Origin: Plantago major
Taxonomy: Eukaryota; Streptophyta; Magnoliopsida; Lamiales; Plantaginaceae
Reading direction: 5' to 3'
Assembly: GCA_026545765.1 (NCBI GenBank)
Contig: CM048840.1
Span: forward strand, 9,611,265-9,675,264
DNA length: 64,000 nucleotides
The position numbers were made by a program, and so were the translations under genes. Below the pieces are notes generated by a model. The model saw only the letters and a program-made list of their open reading frames with translations. It searched no databases and was not told the origin of the DNA. The number at the start of each line of letters is the position of its first letter. Within the stretch, counting starts at the first letter, position 1. This document shows, piece after piece, positions 46,459-57,549 of the stretch.

Positions 46459-48714
46459 TCTTCGATGTTGATACCAGTGTTGACTCAACATCACAGTCAA
46501 CACTGGCAGGAGAAAAGTGATGTGTTTTTTTGTTACCTTTTGATTTTTTTTTTTATTTTTTTATTTTTTATTTTTTGTGTGTGTCTATGTGCTTTCTGTG
46601 CTTTTGTACTGGTCTATCGTTGTTCCTGCTTTGTAGCTTACAGTGGTGATGCTTAGGGTTTGAAAGGCTATTTGAAAACAAGGTTGAAAGGGATCGAGTC
46701 TCCCGTGTGTTTGCTTTATGTAAAACCCACTTTTGCTGCTTTTTGGCTATTTTTACTCGTACCTTAACTCGCACTTGATGTTGCCTCCTGTCCTTTATGC
46801 TTAATAAATCTAATGAATTATGATAAAAAGGGCTCGAAGTGTTTCCGTCGAGGATCGTGTTGGGCAGGTTTCAAATACTATCCAGATATCGACGTGGCCA
46901 ATGTGTCATATGTCGTGAGGGTTGATGGCCTGTACAGGAAACCGACACGCACAAAAGTGTCGATTCTCGTAATGCTGCTGGTTCACTTTCTGAGTACCAA
47001 ATTACCAAATGTGGTCAATTGAGTGATTTTATGCCATGAGACGTGTGTTTGCCTAACTCCGCATAGGCTTCGGCTTTGGAGTGGATTCATACGTGTTCCA
47101 ATTATTTGACATGGTTCACGGTCTCATGGTCACCCCACTCAAACTTATGCTAATTGTTCAATTTACTTTTTGAGGCAATGTTGAGTGTGTTTCTTTGGTA
47201 TTCCTTTCTCTTTCTGACTTTGCTTGCAACATCAGTGGTGTTAATCGAATATGCACATCTTGAGACTTGGTTTCCTGGCTGACTTACATTAAGAGTGGTC
47301 TGATTTCCCGATGTTGTCATCGATGTTGAGTCAACATTCAGGTCAACATTGACTGTGCTTGAAGTACTATTTGCTCTTTTTATATGTGCGTCTCTTTCTG
47401 ACCTTTCTGTGTGTTTTTGGGTTTGAGGGGGAGTAGGTCTGAGGTGTTTCAGGTCTAAGGTGTTTCTTTGGGGTTTGGGGTTTTTGCTTTCCTGTTCTTG
47501 CATTTCAAGTCATTATTTAAGATCAAGATTTTTGGTCAACCTCCCTAGGGTTTATCTGTTTATCTGATTACTATGACTTGACGGATAACTGTTTTACCTA
47601 TAACTTTAATCTTTTATTAACCGTTATGCACAGTTTCTGTAGCATTGATATATATTTGCAGGATCGTTTAAGGCAAACCCAACAACACCCATCATGACCA
47701 TCCATTCTTATCCTAACACTGCTCTCCAGCTAATCCAACCTCTATTCCGACACGCCTCCAGCCGATCCAAACTTTTTTCCTGCTTTTGCTATCACCTTGG
47801 CTGCCAGTGTTGAACTCAATGTTTTCAACATCATTCTCCAACATTGCACAGCTCTTATTGCAGGTCCTATAGTCCACAACCCAGTATTGCACTCATTGCA
47901 TGTCTTCTTGTCTCCTTCTGTGAACTTGGTTAAATAATCTGAGAGATATCTTTCTTCTCAAAAAGGGGGAGAAGAGAATAGATTGAACAAAAATCAAACA
48001 TACTTTATTTTGTTATATTGCTCTCGTCTAATGTTGAGGGGGAGTTTTGTAGTTTCATGCCTGTTATATTTGTTTGTTTCTAACAAGTTTGTTCAGGTGT
48101 GTTTTAGTGAAGAAAGACAAAGGGGGAGATTGAATAGTGCCGTGTTGACTGCAATGTTGTGTCAACATTGCGCATTTACTTTTGTTTATCGTGACTTATA
48201 CTGCGATTCTACGCAAGTTTGTCTTTATTCACTAACTACTGAGTGCAGGAATTGTCAAAAGAAGTATGATATGATGCCCATGATGAGTTCAAAGGAGATG
48301 AGTAGACAAAGACATAGAGTTTGAAAGTGCATATTTACAACAATGTTGAGTTCTGTGTTGACTCAACATTGTCCATCAGCATTGATCGATTGCACTTTAT
48401 CTTTCAGTTCCCAACAAAGGATTCCTCTTGACTTGTTTAAATCCTACTTGTTCGATTTAACTAACAAACTGGTTTTAAGTTGTGTGAAGAAAGATCAGAA
48501 TTAAGGGGGAGATTGAAAGTGCAATTTAGTGCACTTTGTTTAGTAATTCAACCTTTCTTCGTAACATAAACCGGTTCAATGTTTGTAGTTGTTTTTCTAT
48601 GAATATTTTGTAGGATATATCAAGTTGGGATTAAACATGCTTAATGGATCAAAAGGAATCAATGAACCCAAAGGAATGCTATTGCTTGATGAAAGACTAA
48701 GATAAGGGGGAGAT
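46459..48714 (+). other. C non-coding 3' region with palindromes and serial polypurine tracts
   Basis: No supported gene. It contains GATGTTGAGTCAACATTC (47322-47339), CAATGTTGTGTCAACATTG (48152-48170) and other TGTTG/CAACA pairs near 46463, 47800 and 48341. Polypurine-tract-like AAGGGGGAGA occurs near 47960, 48119, 48504 and 48703; the last adjoins the 3' LTR. A T-rich run is at 46542-46576. If an extra ORF once existed here it has decayed beyond recognition. Confidence 0.75.
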
Positions 48715-49738
48715 TGAAAATGCAAGTTGCACTTGATTAGTTAATCTTATCTTTCATGATTCAGTTCAATGTTTGTGTTTGTTGTTGTTGTTTGTGAACT
48801 GCAGGATTTCAATGTTGTGCAACATTGCGAAATAGTGCCGATACAATGTTGGAACAACATTACGGACAACAGCAGACAACATAGAAACAAGCAGGCCAAT
48901 TGGATTGATGACTTGGACTAGAAGCAATCAATTCGATTTTCTGCAGGAATAAGGAAAGAGTTTGAGCTGCTTTGGACACAAGGAATGCAATCTAAAAAGA
49001 AGGAAAGAGTTTGACAAGTTATGGGCACCTTGAAAGAAAGAAGGAAATAAAAGATTCTCTAGAGATAATCTTGGAAAGATTTTCCAGCCAGCCATATACA
49101 GAGAAACAACGTTAGTTTCTTCCTGCTGAGATCAAAGAGAGAATCTTTCAAGAATATTGTTGAAGAAAGCAAGAAGGAAATATATTGTTGAAGACACTAA
49201 TATGGGAATTTCCTTCTAGCTGATTATTGAAGAAAACAAGAACATGGAAAATTGCCTTTGCTGAGATCCTATTGCCTTTCGACTTGGATGGGAGCTGTCG
49301 ATATCTCAAGTATATATACAAGGATTCAGCCGAGCAATCATTGAGCCTTTCTTGATGATCAATTTGAGATTTTATTAAAAGAGTTTAGGCTTCTTGTTTT
49401 CTGCTAGCTTTAGAGTTTGTCTAAGAGTATTCATTGTTGGAATAACTCTTTCAAACATCGACCTAGAATAGCTTTTACTGTTGGTTCTTCTAGGGCTAGT
49501 TTTGGTTGTTTAATCAATCGTCTGTGATTGTATTAAACCCACTTGATTAGATCTACTTTTCCTGTCAGTAGATATTTTGCACGGGCACGCCAATATATTT
49601 TTCTATATATTGGCTTGGTAATAGAAGTTTCATTCTTATTCATCCGCTGCCATCTGTTTTCTATGTTGAAGACAATGTTGAACAACATTGTCTATTGATC
49701 TTGTTTCAAGTACCAATCCGGGATCCTATGTTCTAACA
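48715..49738 (+). repeat. C 3' LTR
   Basis: 1024 bp, TGAAAATGCAAG to TATGTTCTAACA. It matches the solo LTR, with small differences including 12 bp fewer in the terminal palindrome cluster (49662-49692). It is followed by CAGAT at 49739-49743. Confidence 0.9.
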
Positions 49739-51250
49739 CAGATTTCTCTTTTCTTTCCGGATACCCGTGCCGCATTTTTCTTTCTTTCTTCTCGATTCCT
49801 GCTCAGCCATTACGAACTTTTTCGCTCAAGGTAGTTCCAATAGTCCAAGACTATGTCTTAAGGCTAAGAATCTACTTTCTTGTAGTGGCTTAGTAAAGAT
49901 ATCTGCAAGTTGGTCTTCAGTGCCAATCTTGAGTATCTCTATATTGCCTTTTTCCACATGGTCTCTAATGAAGTGGTGTCTAACATCAATGTGCTTAGTT
50001 CTGGCATGAAACTTAGGATTCTGCGTAATTGCAATAGCACTTGTGTTGTCACAAAAAATGGGAGTTTTCTCTTGATTGAGTCCATAGTCTTTAAGTTGTT
50101 GTTGAATCCACAAAATTTGTGTTGCACAACAACCAGCAGCAATATATTCAGCCTCTGTGGTAGAAGTTGCAATTGAGTTTTGCTTCTTGCTAAACCATGA
50201 GATAAGTCTTGTACCCAAAAACTGACAAGTTCCTGAGGTACTTTTCCTATCAAGCAATGATCCAGCATAACCAGCATCTGAGTAACCAGCTAAACTCAAT
50301 CCACTTTCTTTGGGATACCACAGACCTACATCTACTGTACCTTTTACATACCTTAATATTTTCATAGCAGTGTTGTAGTGTGATTGTATTGGATTTATCT
50401 GAAATCTAGCACACACTCCAACCGCATATTGAATATCAGGTCTACTTGCAGTAAGGTAAAGCAGTGAACCTATCAATTTCCTATACTTATGTTCTTCAAC
50501 ACTCTTATCTGATTCAGTATAGGTCATTTTGGTTCCTATGCTCATAGGTATCTTAGCATTCTTTTCAGAAGGCTTAAGATTGAACTTTGTGAGCATATCG
50601 TTTGCATACTTTGTTTGACTAATGAATATTCCATCATTGAGTTGCTTGACTTGCAATCCTAGGAAATAATTCATTTCTCTCATCATGCTCATCTCAAACT
50701 TACTTTTCATGAGATTTGCAAAGTCATCACAAAGTTGCTTGTCCTTAGATCCAAATATAATGTCATCAACATATACTTGAACTAAGAGTAGTTTCCCATC
50801 ATGATTTAAGGTAAATAAAGTTTTATCAACTTCACCTTTCTTGAAACCACTTTCCATAAGGTATTTGGCCAACGTGTCATACCATGCTCTTGGAGCCTGT
50901 TTCAGTCCATATAGAGCTTTCTGTAATTTATAAACCATTCTACTTTCTGAGGAAACTTCAAAGCCAGGTGGTTGCTCAACATAAACTTCCTCAGTAAGTT
51001 CACCATTCAAGAATGCACTTTTGACATCCATCTGATAAACTTTGAAATTTTTATGAGCTGCAAAGGCCAGAAAGAGTCTTATTGCATCCAATCTGGCGTC
51101 TGGTGCATATGACTCATCAAAGTCTAGACCTTCAGTCTGAGTAAATCCCTTGGCAACCAATCTTGCTTTGTTTCTGGTTATTTCACTAGTTTCATTCATT
51201 TTGTTTCTGAAAACCCACTTAGTTCCAATCACAGATATTCCTTCTTTAAA
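49739..51250 (-). pseudogene. pol: S2 pol, RT and RNase H (main copy)
   Basis: The reading 51232-49826 is the best preserved pol domain in the window: [16 protein letters not shown], catalytic YVDDIIFGS at about 50745-50770, [18 protein letters not shown], then RNase H with [41 protein letters not shown] and [13 protein letters not shown]. The frame is cut from integrase by a 28 bp deletion at about 51260. After the stop the sequence runs into the hairpin spacer and the C 3' LTR. Confidence 0.88.
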
Positions 51251-51255
51251 TGGAA

Positions 51256-53160
51256 CTAGTTTAACTCTTCTTGCATAGCAGAGATCCAGTCTTGGTCTAC
51301 TAATGCTTCTTCTATAGTTTTTGGTTCAATATTTGAGATGAAACATCCAAAGAGAGATTCAGCGTTTTCAGCTATTGCTCTCCTAGTCCTAACACCCTGA
51401 TTAATTGATCCAATTATATCCTTTGCAGGATGATCTTTGATCCATCTCATCATAGGTTTAGTGCTAGTAGGATCAACATCTAAGTGATCTGAATGTGAAT
51501 CACTAAGATTTTGATTTGATACTTTTTCAGTATCTGAGATATCTGATACATGGGAAATGCCATGGATATCTGACACTTTTTCAGTGTTAGAGATATCTGG
51601 AACTTGCATTTCAGCAGTCTCATTTTCAGATACCTCTTCATGATGAAGGTTCTCAGTAACCTGTTCCATTTCTGGAAGTTTCATAGGAAATTCTTCATCA
51701 TGTTTGTGAGTCATCTGGTTGTTACTAGGCATTTCATGCTTTTCTACGTCAAAGTCATCCTCATTTTCCACAATGATGTTTTTCCTTTCTGAGGATTCTT
51801 CTTCAGAATCCTTTATCATTAGTTCTGTGAACCTTTCTGAGAGTTCATCAGTAAGGGGTGTTTTCTTCCTTCATAGAATACAACATGAACTGATTCTTCA
51901 ATCTTCTTTGTTCTTTTGTTGTAAATTCTGTAAGCTTTGCTATTCAAAGAATAACCAAGAAATACACCTTCATCTGCCTTTGGTTGAAATGTTCTCAGAT
52001 AATCCTTTCCGTTGTTAAGAACAAAACATCTACAACCAAATACTCTCAGATGTTTAATATTTGGGGGTCTACCAACCAAGATTTCATAGGGGGTCTTGTC
52101 ATGGTGTTTGTTTATCAAACATCTGTTCTGAGTGTAGCAGGTTGTATTTACAGCTTCAACCCAATAAACTTCACTTATTTCAGTGTCAGCTAGCATTGTT
52201 CTTGCAGCTTCTTTAAGGGTTCTGTTTTTCCTTTCTGCAACACCATTTTGTTGAGGTGTTCTTACAGAGGAAAGCTGGTCTTGTATACCTTTGCAGGTCC
52301 AAATTCCCTTTATGTACTGGTTGATAAACTCAGTACCATGGTCTGTTCTGATTGCAGATACCTTGTCATTTTTCATGACTTCAAGCTTTTTCAGCAAGTT
52401 TGGTATCTCCACCCTGGCATCAGATTTGTGTTTCAGAAAGACAACCCAAGTGAATCTTGAAAAGTCATCTACAACAACCAAACCATACTTCTTTCGTGCA
52501 TAACTAGTTACAGATGATTCAAAAAGATCCATGTGTAAAAGTTGCAGTGGTCTAACACTAGAGTGTCTGGTTTTGGACTTGAAAGAGATCTTGGATTGTT
52601 TCCCCATCTGACAGGCAGAACAAATACCATCCTTTCTGAAAGATGTTTTGGGAAGGCCAACCACTAACTCTTTCTTGGCAAGTTTGTTCAGAGTTTTGAA
52701 ATTCAAGTGACTCATTCTCTTGTGCCATAACCAGTGCTCTTCTGTGTGACCTGATTGACTCACCATGAGACATTCTTCAGTTGTGGCAGAAGCCCAATCG
52801 GCAACATAAAGACTACCTTTTCGCCAAGCAACCAAGACTGTCTGCTTTGATTCATTGTCAATAAGTTTGCAGTATTTTGCTTTGAATTTTACAGTAAAAC
52901 CTTTGTCTGCAAAATGGCTCATGCTAAATAGATTATATTTCAAATCCTTAACATGTAATACGTCAGTGATTGTTAATGAACCCAATTTGACGTTGCCAAA
53001 TCCCAGAGAGGGATTTAATTCTCCTCCAGCAAATCTGATATCTGGTCCTGTGTTGCAAGCTTTGTAATCGACCAGATTTGCTTTGTCTCCTGTCATGTGC
53101 TTTCCGCATCCACTATCAAATAGCCATTGTGCTTTAGTCCAAGAAGCATTCTGCACATAA
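51256..53160 (-). pseudogene. pol: S2 pol, protease and integrase
   Basis: Readings 53156-51819 and 51819-51256, separated by one frameshift. Protease motif FDSGCGKHMTGDKANL at about 53120. GAG-pre-integrase with HKRMSHLNFKTLNKL and CSACQMGKQS at 52610-52740. Integrase D-D-E: VVVDDFSRFTW (about 52460), IRTDHGTEF (about 52350), GVAERKNRT (about 52240). The CFVLNNGKDYLRTF and KADEGVFLGYSLNSKAY blocks follow near 51950-52030, then an acidic, repeat-rich linker with recurring VSDISxTEKVS motifs near 51490-51620. Catalytic residues are present; the copy is dead by frameshift. Confidence 0.88.
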
Positions 53161-55800
53161 CAGGAAACAGGAGATTAGGTTCTCATATCATTGATGGAAC
53201 CGTCAGGATCAAAAGATCTTCCAGTAGGAATCCATTTTTGAATGAATTTCTTTGAAATATTCTTTTGTCTGACAGGAACATAAGGAGGAATTCTATTTGA
53301 ATGAATGTTATCATTAGTAAGAATTATTTTCTTCCTTGGTGTGTTCCTAGGTGCTCCATTTGGTGCTTTCAGATACCTGTTAGGTTTCTGAGTTTGCTTT
53401 TAAGCAAACTTCTCTTTCCTAGCCAGATTTCTTCTAGCCCTGGCATTCAGATTTTCAGTGGCTTGATTCAACTTCCACTTCTGATAATTGCTTTGAGCAA
53501 TTCTAGCTTTCAGCCATCGTTCTTGCTCCTGCTTATACTCGTGAGCAAGTTGTTTTCCGATGTCTTTATAGCCAATACCGTTTCGAGCACTTGAAGCTAT
53601 CTGAGACCTTTTCTCAGCAGCTTTGCTAGTCTCTGGTTGGTCCAATTTCTTTCCAGAAAAAGTGATATGGGAGAATTTGCCAGCTCCTGCAATTCTACCC
53701 TTTTGAGAGACATAGCACTGTGGGTGTTTACACTTTTCAGTGTTATGTTTCTTTTCAGAAACATGTCCAACAGTTTTCTGTTTGACTTGTTTTTCCCACA
53801 AAGGATTAGTTGCAACTGCCTTTCCTTTGTCTACAATCTTCGTCTTCTGACCAATACTATAGATTGTATGGGAACCATCTTGCTGAGTTCTTACAAATGT
53901 TCTTCTTTCCTTACTCTTATTCAGAGTGGTAGAACAATCTGTCTGTGTATTCAGCCCAAGTCCTTCAGTAAGAGTATCACTAGCTTAAGTATTCAGTAAG
54001 AGTATTCAGCCCAATCTGTCTTTTCTGAAGGATCTCTTAAGTAAGATTGTACTTCAGTAAGAGTATCACTAGCTTTGGCATATGATTGAAAAGATAATTC
54101 TTTCTTTTTGAGTTCCTTGTTCTCAGAAAGAAGATCTTCATATTTCTTTAGCGTCACCATTGCTTCTTTATGTGACTTTTCAGTCTCAGATATCTGAGCT
54201 TTGAGAAATGCATTTTCAGCATCCTTTTTCTCAGATATCTTAACCAATTGAGAATTTTCCTTTGCAAGAAAATTCTTTTCTTCTTCGAGATTTTCGGCTC
54301 TAGCTCGAATCATTAGAAATTCTCTTTCATAGATATCAAGTTCCTTTATGAGATTTTCTAGATCTTTAATTTCTTCTTCATCACTTTCATAAGTATAGCA
54401 AGAAGTATGTGTTACCTCATCAGCCATAAGACAGTTTTCAATGTTAGAGATGTCTGGACCGTCAATCTCAGCAACTCCACACATTTCATTCTTCTTGAGG
54501 CCGAAGTCGATTATATCGTGAGTAACTCCACATAATTCTGGTGATGGTAAAGTTGAGTCATCTGAATCATCTTCTGAATCTGTCTCAACGTCTAGAGCAT
54601 CCAGTTGAGTTTGGATTTTCTTTCTTTCTTCAGTGAGTAAAGCTTTCTGGCTTCTTCTGAAGATTCTTCTATCTTTCCTGTTACTTGTCTTTAGTTTGTT
54701 GAAGGCAGGACAATCCTTCTTGAAGTGACCAGGTTTCTGACAATAGAAACAGATATCGTTTCCAATTTCTGCTTCCTCAGTACATGATGCTTTCTGGGCT
54801 GGCTTGTTCAGCGAGCTTTGCATACTTTTGTACTGGTGATAGTTTGAGCCCAGATGCTTTTTCAGCATCTCTTTGGCTTTTCTTCTCTCAATTTCTCGAC
54901 TGACATATTTGCTCATTTGCTTTGCATCAAAGGCATCCTCAGTCTCTTCCTTGCTTTTCTTCTTTTCAGAAGTTCCTTGAGTAACTAGAGTAACATTCTG
55001 CAACTTTTCAGTTGTTTGTTCTCTCTGAGTTGTCTCATAATCAACCGTAGCAAGATGAGAGAAAAGTTCCACTGGAGTGATATTTGGCATTCCTTGGTTA
55101 AAATAAAAGAATTTAGTATGCTCCTTGTGGTTAAGACTTCGACAATAGTCTTAATCTTCTCGACCGAGTATCTATTGCTTTCCCAAGTCGCCATATCACT
55201 CATGAGAATGGTAAATCTGAAATCAAGTTCTTCCAGAGTTTCAGTGGGTCCTTGTTTGAAATTTTGAAATTTCAGCTTGAGAACTTCGAACTTGTTTTCT
55301 TTGGTTTTCTCGCCCGCAGATTTCTTCAATCGGTTGCTGTGCAACTTCGCTTTAGCACCCCACGCTTTATCAGTATGTGCTCAGTGTCGATCCGATGATG
55401 ATATTACGAGCTTGACCATCCAGACGATTTCTCTTGGCATCTTCCGATGTCCGAGTTCTCTGGCTTTGGTTCAAATAACTTGACCGTAGATCTTCCACAT
55501 GTTGACGCATCAGTTTGTGAAACCCATCGCTTTGATCACTGTCGCTACAATTAGAAAACTCCATGACATGTTTAACTTGATGAATGACTATTGTGCCATT
55601 ATTTATCACATAGATCATTTCTTCACTTATGGCTTCCAGGTGGAGCATCATGTTATTTTTCATTTCGTAATTCTCCGGTTTGAGAACCGTGCATCACTCG
55701 AGACATACGCACACTTAACACATAAATTAAATAGTCCTCGAAATGGACAAAGTTCCTTCACCTATCTGGGATCTAGGTTCAAAGGTATGGTGAACCTCCG
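53161..55800 (-). pseudogene. gag: S2 gag and leader
   Basis: The N-terminal part is at 55663-55370. The core at 55344-54985 (FQNFKQGPTETLEELDFRF) changes frame near 55090 to 55090-53993, which carries the CCHC knuckle CFYCQKPGHFKKDC near 54735, an acidic region and a coiled coil (about 54110-54320). The C-terminal basic part is at 53801-53400. A local duplication of about 55 bp at 53975-54060 adds a stop. The first about 140 bp after the primer site (55664-55800) are untranslated leader. It would form the virus-like particle if intact. Confidence 0.83.
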
Positions 55801-55811
55801 CCTCGATACCA
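55801..55811 (-). promoter_or_regulatory. S2 primer binding site
   Basis: Minus strand reads TGGTATCGAGG two bases after the 5' LTR end; it matches the initiator Met tRNA form TGGTATCAGAG except that one A is missing. Confidence 0.75.
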
Positions 55812-55813
55812 CT

Positions 55814-57544
55814 TGTTGGTCCAGATAACGGCAAAGTAAAAGACTAGGGGAGGGGGGGGGGTGAATAGTCTTTTAAAACTTTTGTCGATAAACACAATTT
55901 CTCAGATATCTGTGAAGATATCTAATACTTAGATTTAGAGCGCGGAAGACTTAAGATAGATAAGTGCGTAAATGCTAGTGTGTGTGTGTGTCAAAAGTAA
56001 GTACGTAAATGTAAATAACAGCAAGTATAGTGGTATCGGAGGTATGGCGTAATCCTCCAACTAATCCACTTGCCTTCCAAAGACCTAGAATTCACTAGAA
56101 TAGATTATCGAGGTCACCTTACAATGATCCTATTCTAAAATCCCTTAAACAAATGGTTCCCAAGCAAATGTTCCCCTGAGTTGTTCCCCGCTTTCTCCAA
56201 GTACTTCCTATACTGTAAACCTTTTGAGTTATTCCCTAGCTTCCCAAGCTAAGTACTTCCTATAATAACCTTGAGTTATTCCTTAGTTTCCCAAATCAAG
56301 TACTTCATATACTCGTTAACCTTGGAGTTATTCCCATTTTCCCAAAATCAAGTACTTCCTCTACTCGCTAACCTTGGAGTTATTCCCATTTTCCAAACTA
56401 AGTACTTCAGACTCCACGCCAAAGGATGGTGTTGGTTTTGGTTTGAGTTTGTCGATGAGCTTCTTAATAACTTTTCGCTAATCGATAGCTCGTGAATCAA
56501 GTTACTTAATACACTTTTCAACAGATGGTATCTTGTTCGCTTACTGACCCAAGTCTTATGATAACTGTTCAAGAGAATGAATCTCAGATAGTTGATCTTT
56601 CGATTCAACTCTTTCACAAATAGCTTTGCTTGTTTAGGATCAGGACACTTAGAACTTCAGTGCTACTTAAGATCAAGAGCTTTGGTCGCAACAGAAAGCT
56701 TGAGGATAAGTAGTTTGCTTTGAGAAAGTATGTTCGTATATCAGAGTCTAAGGTTTCTAAGGTTCTGTGTGTCTTCTCAAGCCTAAGTGTTGATATTTAT
56801 AGATGAATTTGAGTGCCGCTTGAATAGTATCCGTTAGCTCAAATTCAAACTATTGATATCGTGTAGTAATGTAGCTTGGTTTTGTCTTCTTCTTCGGTTA
56901 CCGTTGCTTTTGTTCGTACATCTCCGTCTGCGGCATTAAATGCATTGTACTATACTTTTGTCCTCAGAGTGCCAACGGACTATGCTTTATATCAGAGACT
57001 ACCTTGTTCAGATTTCTCTGATTCTTTGCACGTCCTTATCTTCAATCTTCAGATACCACTTAAATTGAAACAACTTTGTTTGCAATATATATTTCTTCTT
57101 CAGAAATGTGGTTAAGGCTCAAGGTATCTGAGTGTAGATATCTGTGGACACTTTCCTTGTTTTCAGATAGACCTTTTATTTCTCATATATCTCTTGTGAC
57201 ACAGTTTGTTTAAAACCATTCGTGTCTTCAAGATATCTGGGCAAGGTATCTCAGAAACCTGCTTTCAAAGAATCTTGTGCGCTTTCAAATCTTCAATGTC
57301 GTTGAACTTGTTCTGCTTGGATGTCTTCTTCTTGGTCTTCTCTTCATAAAATAAAAATTACATTTTGGGACCTAACATCCTATACAAGACTAACTAAACT
57401 ATCATACTTAGTGGGTTTCCTCTTTTACAATGTTCAATTGAACCAAGAGTACTAATCACCTTTCTAAGACTAAGATAGGTCATCATGTTGCTGATCAAAA
57501 CTAAACAGGTATTCTTTACAAAATATCTAACAAATTTCCTAACA
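55814..57544 (-). repeat. S2 5' LTR
   Basis: 1731 bp, direct repeat of 12938-14681. TATA-like CTATAAATATC (minus) at 56792-56802. The U3 edge reads TGTTAGGAAATTTGTTAG on minus, matching the S4 form. Many single-base losses relative to the other LTR fall on CAG or CTG. Confidence 0.88.
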
Positions 57545-57549
57545 AAGGT
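57545..57549 (+). repeat. Target site duplication of S2, right copy (AAGGT)
   Basis: Matches 12933-12937; S4 ORF3 resumes from here. Confidence 0.85.

Larger units (their letters stand above)
43671..49738 (+). mobile_element. C: Sirevirus-like copia element, 5' truncated and internally deleted
   Basis: A 5' LTR piece (43671-44111), primer site, gag, remnants of RT/RNase H, 2.3 kb of non-coding sequence with repeated palindromes and polypurine tracts, and a complete 3' LTR (48715-49738) followed by CAGAT. Protease, integrase and most of RT are missing, so it is non-autonomous. Its left edge is a rearrangement junction, not an insertion edge. Confidence 0.87.
12938..57544 (-). mobile_element. 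S2: Sirevirus-like copia element carrying nested insertions
   Basis: Minus-strand element with LTRs at 12938-14681 and 55814-57544, a primer site at 55801-55811, then gag, pol, hairpin spacer, ORF3, polypurine tract and 3' LTR. It is flanked by AAGGT and inserted in S4 ORF3. It is stretched to 44.6 kb by gypsy G, LARD-B, copia C and an internal tandem duplication. Without these it would be roughly 15 kb, large for copia but in line with Sireviruses that carry an extra ORF. Confidence 0.85.

Noticed and set aside
48715..49738. Second independent insertion of C into the same CAGAT site
   Set aside because: Insertion at the identical base in two S2 copies is unlikely; duplication of the already nested region explains both the shared site and the near-identical S2 flank.
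55814..57544. This LTR as the 3' LTR of S4 shared with S2 in a tandem array
   Set aside because: S4 already has a 3' LTR at 10645-12071, the S4 ORF3 reading continues from 57545 to 12932, and AAGGT flanks S2 on both sides.
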